This document shows positions 1 to 5,642 of a DNA stretch of 16,933 nucleotides, piece by piece. The first letter of the stretch is position 1; every line of letters starts with the position of its first letter. The stretch covers positions 1 to 16,933 of the forward strand of contig CAYTLQ010000317.1 of assembly GCA_964438715.1 (NCBI GenBank), written 5' to 3'. Position numbers and translations under genes: made by a program. This DNA comes from CAYTLQ01 sp964438715 (GTDB taxonomy: Bacteria > Bacteroidota > Ignavibacteria > Ignavibacteriales > Ignavibacteriaceae). The notes beneath the pieces were generated by a model that was not told where the DNA came from, searched no databases, and saw nothing but the letters and a program-made list of their open reading frames with translations.

Positions 1-1355
1 TCAGTTGCCCAACATGAAGAAGCACTGAAAAAAGCTTTGCTCTCCGGGTTCAATCTTATAGACACTTCAGCAAACTATTCTGATGGAGGCAGTGAATTAC
101 TTATTGGTAAAGTATTGTCCGGTCTTATTAGCGAAAACAAAGTACAACGAAAGGATATTTGTCTGGTTTCGAAAGGCGGATACATACAGGGTAATAATTT
201 TCTTATTGCCCGGCAAAGAGAAATCAATGGCAATCCGTATCCTGAACTCGTTAAATGTTCTCCCGGTTTGTGGCATTGTATTCATCCTGAGTTTCTTTCT
301 ATGCAAATAGAGTCTTCGTTGGAACGCCTGCAAACGGACTATCTTGATGTTTATCTGCTTCATAATCCGGAATATTTCTTACAATATACTTCTTACGATA
401 ATCTCGATGTATTGAGAGAAGAGTATTACCGGAGAATCGAAAAGGCATTTAGATATCTGGAATCGGAGGTTGCTGCAGGCAGAATCCGATATTATGGCAT
501 TAGCTCAAATACTTTTGGCGATCAACCGAATAGCGATATATTTACCTCTCTTGAGATAGTGTGCAGGATTGCCGATTCTATTTCTCCCGACAATCATTTT
601 GCGTTGTTCAGGCGCCCTTAAATCTTATGGAAAAAGCGTGTGCATTTGAAAGAAATCAGGCAGATAATACTGAAACATTTCTTGGGGTAGTAGGAAAGAA
701 GAACTTAGGGGTACTTATTAACAGACCTCTGAATGCAATCGTAAAAAATAAACTTATTCGACTTGCGGGATATCCGACGAAAAATCAGGTTTCATTAAAG
801 CAATTAGATTCAGGAATATCTGACCTGAAAAAAATAGAAAAGGAAATTATTTCTGTTCTTGTAGAAACCTCAAATTTTCAGGCATCCGATAAAAAGGCAA
901 TAAGCGAATGCCTTAGTCTGGGGATAATTCTTGAGGAATATTTATCGAAGTTTAATGGTGCGGCACATTTTAAGGACATGCGGATTCAATATTTTGTGCC
1001 CCGTGCTAATTATGTAATAAAAACATTGACACCAATGTTGAAAACCGAGAATGAGTTGCTAATGCTCAATGCATATTCAATGTTGGTGAATGAGGTTTTT
1101 GGTCTTGTTGCAGATTATCTGAACGGAAAAACAAACAAACAGAATGAAGAAATACATCGTGAATTAAACAATTTTCTTCCAGAAGAAATTCACGAAATTC
1201 CGCTATCGCAAAAAGCGCTGATTATGATTAATTCTCTGGAAAATGTATCCTGTACATTGGTTGGCATGAGAAGTCCGGAATATGTTACAGATGTATTATC
1301 TGCTGTGGAAAAGGGCTGTTTCCCCGCATGTGCCCTATTCTGGCGTCAAGAATAA
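1..1355 (+). pseudogene. Aldo/keto reductase, 5'-partial, one frameshift
   Basis: This is an NAD(P)H-dependent oxidoreductase of the aldo/keto reductase superfamily. The reading frame is open from base 1, so the true start lies before the window. All four residues of the usual catalytic tetrad are visible: Asp (codon 61-63) and Tyr (76-78) in DTSANYSDG, Lys (172-174) in VSKGG, and His (361-363) in LLHNPEYF. Frame 1 stops at 619-621, but the family sequence continues in frame 3 as VVQAPLNLMEKA and ends with the typical C-terminal LVGMRSPEYVTDVL. The two halves join exactly if one T is added to the run at 597-600, giving NHFCVVQAPLN. No other lesion is visible, so this is either a very recent mutation or a base-calling error at a homopolymer. 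The substrate cannot be told. The family is clear; whether the gene is functional is not. Confidence 0.85.
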
Positions 1356-1404
1356 AACAAGAGCCCGCTTTGGCTGTTGCGGAAAGGATATTATAACGGG
1401 CTCT
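1350..1404 (-). terminator. Intrinsic terminator of the flagellar operon
   Basis: On the minus strand, AGAGCCCG (1397-1404) pairs perfectly with CGGGCTCT (1360-1367) and is followed by TGTTTTATTC (1350-1359). It lies seven bases past the stop codon of the FlgM-like gene. The loop of 29 bases is long for a terminator. The T-rich stretch overlaps the stop codon of the convergent aldo/keto reductase gene. The stem could also act on plus-strand transcripts, but no T-run follows it on that side. Confidence 0.6.
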
Positions 1405-1410
1405 CGCTCA

Positions 1411-1686
1411 TCATTCCTGGACTTCCTTAAGTATAGACTCGGCAACTTTGTTAAGTACCTCGTCAGAATTGTAAAAGTTATTATTGATTTTTTCTTTAAT
1501 AGCTTCGTAGTCTTTCCCTGCCGCTCCATTTATGTGTAACTTCTTGGCTTCCTGCGAAATGACAATCTTGTCAACATTTTTCCCTGGTGCCGGTTGGTTG
1601 TTTCCGGCTTCAGTTTTTCCCGTGGAGGGTTTCTCCAACTCTTTATTGAACAGAAACGGGTGTTTATTTGTCGACTCTATTTTCAC
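1411..1686 (-). CDS. flgM: FlgM-like anti-sigma-28 factor
   Basis: This 91-residue protein is probably the anti-sigma factor that holds sigma-28 (FliA) inactive until the hook-basal body is complete and FlgM is exported. The N-terminus MKI, a flexible Pro/Gly/Asn-rich linker (residues ~20-37), DKIVISQEAKKL (~39-50) and a C-terminal helical part with YEAIKEKINNNFY and VLNKVAESILKEV match the layout of Bacillus FlgM (MKI, then DKIEISSQAKEM, then IxxIxxGxYxV). The start is GTG at 1686, with AAGGT five bases upstream. It is chosen because MKI is the usual FlgM N-terminus. Only three bases separate it from the stop of the upstream gene, so the two are co-transcribed. Being last in a sigma-28-driven operon, it should dampen its own expression. 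The family call rests on pattern matching and the genomic context. Confidence 0.68.
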   Translation of the reverse strand: MKIESTNKHPFLFNKELEKPSTGKTEAGNNQPAPGKNVDKIVISQEAKKLHINGAAGKDYEAIKEKINNNFYNSDEVLNKVAESILKEVQE

Positions 1687-1689
1687 AAC

Positions 1690-2019
1690 TTACCTTTGAT
1701 ATTGAGTTAAATTTCTTTCATTTTTCAACCTGACTAATTCCAGGCTGATTTCGTTCATCTCGGTCCGCATACCGGTAACTACATTATCGAAAATTTCTGT
1801 GATTTGTTTAGTGAGTCCGGTCAAATAATTGTTAAATAACCGAAGGTTTTCTACAGGGTATTTGCGCAGCAATGATGCGCGCTTCTCCTGTATTTTCGAA
1901 TAATTGCCCTGTACCTCCTCAAGAGTATTCAACATGGTATCCTCTGTCATTTCGAGGAGTTTTTGTTCGGTTGAACGCAATAATATGGCGATTTCTTCAA
2001 TTTCCTTTTTCAGGTCCAT
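1690..2019 (-). CDS. Small coiled-coil protein, FliT/FlgN-like export chaperone candidate
   Basis: This is a small, almost entirely helical, charged protein of 109 residues from ATG at 2019 (MDLKKEIEEIAILL). Heptad-like Leu/Ile spacing runs along most of its length, with no membrane segment or signal peptide. Size, composition and position directly after fliD suggest a type III export chaperone: FliT (for FliD) often sits in fliDST clusters, and FlgN (for hook-filament junction proteins) often sits beside flgM, which follows here. The sequence does not decide between them. A TTG at 2026-2028 overlapping the fliD stop (TTGA) would add three residues (MIIMDL). I prefer the ATG five bases after the fliD stop, although neither start has a good Shine-Dalgarno sequence, so translational coupling to fliD is likely. 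Confidence 0.6.
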   Translation of the reverse strand: MDLKKEIEEIAILLRSTEQKLLEMTEDTMLNTLEEVQGNYSKIQEKRASLLRKYPVENLRLFNNYLTGLTKQITEIFDNVVTGMRTEMNEISLELVRLKNERNLTQYQR

Positions 2020-2024
2020 AATAA

Positions 2025-3791
2025 TCAAAAGAATGATTGTCCAAAACTATTAAACATTGTTTGCGTGCTGAGCATTTGCGCTAACTGAGTCTGCAAGCGC
2101 TCATAACGGTCGCGCAGTATTTCTGCACTTTTATCAATTCGTGCTTGTGATGATTTAATTTTATCGTTAATGTATAAAAGGCTGTTGCTGTATGATGATT
2201 TTAATTTACTGATAACACCATCAACAGCAGTAAATGTTTCTACTTTAGAGTACAGTGTTGTTGCAATACCATTTGTTGAATTGAATAATGCTGCAACCTG
2301 ATCCGGCTTGTCGTTCAGCGCATCAGAAAGCTTGGTATCGTCTGTTACTGAAAGACCACTTTCGGGTGTAAAGGAAATACCAATCTGACTGAGGTAACTG
2401 TAATTTCCTGTTGTAATACCGGAAACTTCCGACATTGCAATTTGTTTGAAAGAATTCATCAATCCTGCGGCAGTCGGATCACCGACGAATATACCGCGAC
2501 CGCTGGAGTCGCTGTTATATTTTGATTTTACATAAGTGTAAACATCATTAAACTTTTTAATAAAATCGGTAATTTTTGCTTTAACTGTATCTTTATCATT
2601 CTGAACAGTAAGGGAAACATCAGCATCCTCGGTGCTCATAACACCCTTAAGGTTAAATGATACACCGTCAACCAGATCATCAATCACATTAAGATTGTTC
2701 TGCAGGTCGATACCATTGAAACGAATTTTTGCATTAAGATCGTTGTTTGTTGAACTTACAACCGAGTGAATAAAACCTGCATCATCGTTTCCGGTTATTT
2801 GTGTATGTGAAGTGAGTATTGAAGATGTCAGTCCGAGAAACGAGAGAGCAGAACCGGAAGTATCGGACATTTGCAGACGGTTATCATATCCTGTAGTTTT
2901 TGCCGTAAGAGAAAGTTTACTGTTTCCGCTTGATGGAGAAAATACAGAAGCAGAGACGAGTCCGGCTGCGCCTTTATAATTGGAGATATTAAGATCCAGG
3001 TTTGAAGCGCTAAGCAGTGTACCTGTATCGGTAGTTCGGTCAATGGTGATATACTGTTGACTGTTGTTAACTGTAATTTTCAAACTAACATTACTGCCAT
3101 CAGTAACTTTTTCAGCAGTAAGTCCGGAGATATTTGTATTAATTTTTGAAACGAGATCATCAATTACCGATGAGTAGGTACTTCCGGACGAGTAATCGTA
3201 TTCAATTGTTTTTTCAGTGCCGTTAAGATCAATTGTGAATGAACCGCTACCGGTAAAAGTTGTGTTGCCATCAACCGAAGCGCTCGTAACAACTGCCTTA
3301 TCGGCATTAATGGCTGAGGCAATTTTCTCCATTATGGTTTTATTCGTTTCCGAATTTGTAAGAGTAACATCAAAATCGGCATAATAATCTCCGGAAGTAA
3401 TACGGACGCTGTGCGTGCCTTCTCTATCGGTAACTGCTGTGGAGGATGCCATTGTTGTAGAAACGGCGATATCGCTTTTTGCAAGTTGCGTAACACGCAT
3501 AGTGTAGTTGCTCGAAGCGGCGGTTTTTTTGGCAGAAGCGGTAACAAAAGCAGAGTTACTTGATTCAACCTTCTTTGTATAAAAAACACTTTCACTTGTA
3601 GTGTCTTTTAAGTCGCTGAGAATGGACTTTAAAGAATTCAGCCTGGTGTTTAAATCACCCCATGCTGTATTCAGGCGTTCGTATTTCGACTTCCTCGTAT
3701 TAAGAGGCTGAAGAATGCGGTTAGATTCAGTAAGTTTATAACTATTGATGAGTGAATTAATTCCGGAAGTAGTAAGTAAATCGGTTGCCAT
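2025..3791 (-). CDS. fliD: Flagellar filament cap protein FliD (HAP2)
   Basis: FliD forms the pentameric cap at the growing filament tip and guides flagellin subunits into place outside the cell. The 588-residue protein starts with the usual FliD_N pattern: SGINSLINSYKLTESNRILQPLNTRKSKYERLNTAWGDLNTRLNSL (~9-55) as a helical N-terminal region. A Ser/Thr-rich variable middle of beta character follows (~100-340). The FliD_C region holds LVDGVSFNLKGV, SLTVQNDKDTVKAKITDFIKKFNDVYTYVKSKY and a C-terminal coiled coil ending in SFGQSFF. There is no cleavable signal peptide, as expected for a type III export substrate. GGAG eight bases before the ATG serves as ribosome binding site. It lies 14 bases after fliS and runs directly into the next small gene. 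Length is ordinary for the family. Confidence 0.95.
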   Translation of the reverse strand: MATDLLTTSGINSLINSYKLTESNRILQPLNTRKSKYERLNTAWGDLNTRLNSLKSILSDLKDTTSESVFYTKKVESSNSAFVTASAKKTAASSNYTMRVTQLAKSDIAVSTTMASSTAVTDREGTHSVRITSGDYYADFDVTLTNSETNKTIMEKIASAINADKAVVTSASVDGNTTFTGSGSFTIDLNGTEKTIEYDYSSGSTYSSVIDDLVSKINTNISGLTAEKVTDGSNVSLKITVNNSQQYITIDRTTDTGTLLSASNLDLNISNYKGAAGLVSASVFSPSSGNSKLSLTAKTTGYDNRLQMSDTSGSALSFLGLTSSILTSHTQITGNDDAGFIHSVVSSTNNDLNAKIRFNGIDLQNNLNVIDDLVDGVSFNLKGVMSTEDADVSLTVQNDKDTVKAKITDFIKKFNDVYTYVKSKYNSDSSGRGIFVGDPTAAGLMNSFKQIAMSEVSGITTGNYSYLSQIGISFTPESGLSVTDDTKLSDALNDKPDQVAALFNSTNGIATTLYSKVETFTAVDGVISKLKSSYSNSLLYINDKIKSSQARIDKSAEILRDRYERLQTQLAQMLSTQTMFNSFGQSFF

Positions 3792-3805
3792 AACAGCTAC
3801 TCCGA

Positions 3806-4150
3806 TCAGACTTTCTTCATATTGAAAATAGTTAACCAGGCGTCTTTCAGATCCGTAAGAATCTTAAGAACAATCTCTGTGTTGTGCTTTCTCATTTGGT
3901 CCTGGCAAAATTGGTACAGGCGGAGCAAACCGATTGAAATTTCCTTTGCCTTTTCATCTTCGAAATTCAGACTATTTATCAGTTCATCGAGCGCCCTGTT
4001 GGTTTTTTCCATATTGCCAAGCTGGCAGTGAGTAATTGCAAAATCGTAAATTTTGATAAGAAGCTTCTGCGGAGATGCCTCAAGTATCTCCTTAACGAGG
4101 TACGGGTTTAACTGAGTTGATTTATTCTGGGCAAAAGCTGTATTTGTCAT
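3806..4150 (-). CDS. fliS: Flagellin export chaperone FliS
   Basis: FliS binds the C-terminal disordered part of flagellin in the cytoplasm, prevents early polymerisation and delivers it to the export gate. The 114-residue sequence carries the family pattern: NPYLVKEILEASPQKLLIKIYDFAITHCQLG near the N-terminus, then helices with NRALDELINSLNFE and LLRLYQFCQDQMRKHN, ending in ILTDLKDAWLTIFN. Four to five helices and no membrane segment are expected. The gene lies 90 bases after the flagellin stop, with a strong hairpin in the gap, and 14 bases before fliD. I see no good Shine-Dalgarno in front of the ATG. Transcription probably depends on read-through from the flagellin promoter. Confidence 0.93.
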   Translation of the reverse strand: MTNTAFAQNKSTQLNPYLVKEILEASPQKLLIKIYDFAITHCQLGNMEKTNRALDELINSLNFEDEKAKEISIGLLRLYQFCQDQMRKHNTEIVLKILTDLKDAWLTIFNMKKV

Positions 4151-4200
4151 TGTAGTCTGAAAAAATAATTAATGAAAAAATTAGTTTATTTTTTTAAGCA

Positions 4201-4226
4201 TCCCCCCCTGCTTTCGCAGGAGGGGA
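4201..4226 (-). terminator. GC-rich hairpin after flagellin 1
   Basis: On the minus strand, CCCCTCCTGC (4216-4225) pairs with GCAGGGGGGG (4202-4211) around a GAAA tetraloop, with one G-U pair and a further T-A pair outside. It begins about 15 bases past the flagellin stop codon. No T-run follows directly (ATGCTTAAAAAAAT), so it may be a partial terminator or a 3'-end stabiliser that makes flagellin mRNA more abundant than the downstream fliS-fliD message. Flagellin 2 has a similar hairpin. Confidence 0.65.
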
Positions 4227-4240
4227 TTCAGGACGATCAA

Positions 4241-5095
4241 TTAACGGAATAAGGAAAGAACTGCCTGAGGAGCTGAATTCAACTGAGATACCATAGAGGT
4301 AGCTGCCTGGCCGAGTATTGAACCTCTTGTTGCATTCAGTTGCTCCATTGCCATATCGGCATCGAACAGACGGCTAAAGCTGGCCTGAGCGTTTGCCATA
4401 CTGATGTTGAGAGTTTCTTCCTTAATATCAAGTCTCTGTACAAAGTTACCAATCTTTCCAAGAGCGCTGGTAATCTGGCTTTTCAGTGTTGAAAGATTAT
4501 CCTGTAATGTTGATACAGTAGAACTTGTTGTGATACTTGCTTCTGCTGTGTTCTTGAAGTTAGAAAGCGATGTATTGAAGGCTGTAGCATTTGTTGAGAG
4601 AATCGCGGTGGCAAAGTCAAGAGTAATCTTATCAGTATATGTGTTGCCTACCTGGAACTCGAATCCCGATTTAGCTGAGCCTGAGCCCGTTAACAGACTG
4701 GTGTTATTGAACTTGGTGGTCTCAAGGACGGAGGAAATTTCAGTAGCAAGCGCCTTGATATCATCAGCAATAGCAGAACGGTCTGCAGTCGGGTTTGTCG
4801 CATCTGAAAGTTTTCCTTCAATCTTTATCAGAAGATCATTAACAGAAAGAAGAGCACCTTCAGCAGTTGAAAGCAGATTTTTTGCGCCGGATACATTGTT
4901 CTGAGCGGCTTTCATAACAGAAATCTTGCCTTCGAGTGATTTTCCGATATTGAATCCAGATGTATCATCAGCTACACTGTTAATTCTTTTACCGGATGCT
5001 AAACGAAGCTGCGCAGCAGCAGTATCTTTGTTGATTTTGCCCAATGCATAATATGCCTGGAGCGCGTCAACATTGGTGTTAATCCTGAATCCCAT
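4241..5095 (-). CDS. fliC: Flagellin (copy 1)
   Basis: This is the filament subunit, exported through the flagellar type III system and assembled under the FliD cap. At 284 residues it is a short flagellin with the D0/D1 N-terminal part (MGFRINTNVDALQAYYAL, RLASGKRINSVADDTSGFNIGKSLEGKI, QNNVSGAKNLLSTAEGAL) and the C-terminal part (IGNFVQRLDIKEETLNISMANAQASFSRLFDADMAMEQLNATRGSILGQAATSM, ending LSLFR). The central surface region is reduced to roughly 80-90 residues. It has a sigma-28 promoter, a structured leader and a strong AAGGAGGT five bases before ATG. It is followed by fliS and fliD. By my hand alignment it differs from flagellin 2 (15646-16500) at about 25 of 284 residues, with residues 28-116 identical. 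Confidence 0.97.
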   Translation of the reverse strand: MGFRINTNVDALQAYYALGKINKDTAAAQLRLASGKRINSVADDTSGFNIGKSLEGKISVMKAAQNNVSGAKNLLSTAEGALLSVNDLLIKIEGKLSDATNPTADRSAIADDIKALATEISSVLETTKFNNTSLLTGSGSAKSGFEFQVGNTYTDKITLDFATAILSTNATAFNTSLSNFKNTAEASITTSSTVSTLQDNLSTLKSQITSALGKIGNFVQRLDIKEETLNISMANAQASFSRLFDADMAMEQLNATRGSILGQAATSMVSQLNSAPQAVLSLFR

Positions 5096-5190
5096 AAAAT
5101 ACCTCCTTGTATAATGGGTTGTGAAAAAATCGGTTCACATTCCTTTTGAACCGGGGACCTCGTGATTCTATTTTTTGGGTCTCCACTTGC
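5096..5190 (-). promoter_or_regulatory. Structured 5' leader of flagellin 1 mRNA
   Basis: On the minus strand the leader runs about 90 bases from the promoter to the ATG. A first imperfect stem pairs GGAGACC (5178-5184) with GGTCCCC (5153-5159), with one A-C mismatch. Directly next to it, CGGTTCA (5147-5153) pairs with TGAACCG (5131-5137) around the nine-base loop AAAGGAATG. The two stems compete for base 5153. After an A/T-rich spacer comes ATACAAGGAGGT, containing the Shine-Dalgarno sequence (5101-5108), five bases before ATG. The same layout precedes flagellin 2. What is seen is the pairing and the shared design; a regulatory role is inferred. Confidence 0.6.
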
Positions 5191-5191
5191 A

Positions 5192-5218
5192 TTATCGGTA
5201 ATTATAAAAAAAAGTTTA
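5192..5218 (-). promoter_or_regulatory. Sigma-28 promoter of flagellin operon
   Basis: On the minus strand TAAACTTT is followed 11 bases later by ACCGATAA (TAAA-N15-ACCGATAA). This is nearly identical to the enterobacterial sigma-28 (FliA) consensus TAAAGTTT-N11-GCCGATAA. The -10 element lies about 97 bases upstream of the flagellin start codon. The spacer contains a run of eight T. This is the only promoter I can see for the five-gene operon. Confidence 0.85.
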
Positions 5219-5460
5219 ATTTTTTTTTAAAATACTCATTTCACCAAAATTAAATTAAGTGCTCCCTATCACAAAAAAAAGTAGTCATCTATTTATTACA
5301 GTTAAATCTTTTATCGGGAAATCCGGATTTTGTGAAGCCGAAAGTTTAATTTTATCTTATTTATCAAGGACTGAAATTATAGATCATGTTTTTCAAATTG
5401 CCGTCCAATGCAGGGTTAAAATTTCTTGATATGAATCCTCAGGCAATTAATCATTTGTTA

Positions 5461-5478
5461 TATCAAATTATTTTGATA
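5461..5478. repeat. Perfect dyad TATCAAA-N4-TTTGATA
   Basis: TATCAAA (5461-5467) and TTTGATA (5472-5478) are perfect inverted copies around TTAT. The size and symmetry are those of a dimeric regulator's operator, about 165 bases upstream of the kinase ATG. An AT-rich dyad of seven bases can occur by chance in DNA of this composition. Confidence 0.35.
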
Positions 5479-5596
5479 CTTTAAGAAACAGATAAATCAA
5501 AAATAGTATTATCTCGCCTTTGGTTGTTTCGGGGAAATAATCAAATAAAAAGCAATATCCGTAATTCACATTGTTGAAAAGCCGGATTGGTAGAAG

Positions 5597-5616
5597 ATGC
5601 TGAAAGAATTCAGCAT
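5597..5616 (+). promoter_or_regulatory. Perfect hairpin ahead of the kinase start
   Basis: ATGCTGAA (5597-5604) and TTCAGCAT (5609-5616) form a perfect eight-base stem around AGAA, ending 26 bases before the kinase ATG. In RNA it would sit in the leader just upstream of the weak ribosome binding site. In DNA it could be an operator. No T-run follows, so it is not a typical terminator. Confidence 0.4.
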
Positions 5617-5642
5617 TTGTATTTAACTGATCGGAAGAAAAA

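Larger units (their letters stand above)
5221..5642 (+). other. AT-rich intergenic region with two perfect dyads
   Basis: No gene is visible between the divergent flagellin 1 and histidine kinase genes. The stretch is very AT-rich and must hold the kinase promoter, which I cannot place with confidence. It contains two perfect inverted repeats, both with four-base centres (5461-5478 and 5597-5616). On the minus strand there is also a decayed-looking sigma-28-like pair, TAAACTTT (5341-5348) and CCCGATAA (5311-5318), spaced too far apart to be a normal promoter. Confidence 0.6.

Noticed and set aside
4404..4904. A 166-codon open frame on the plus strand, antisense to flagellin 1, with a shorter counterpart antisense to flagellin 2.
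   Set aside because: It mirrors the codon pattern of flagellin and has no family resemblance or ribosome binding site; both copies are shadows of the same coding sequence.
5311..5348. A third sigma-28-like pair on the minus strand: TAAACTTT (5341-5348) and CCCGATAA (5311-5318), upstream of the flagellin 1 promoter.
   Set aside because: The gap from TAAA to CCCGATAA is 26 bases instead of 15-16, so it should not work as a promoter. It may be chance or a decayed copy.
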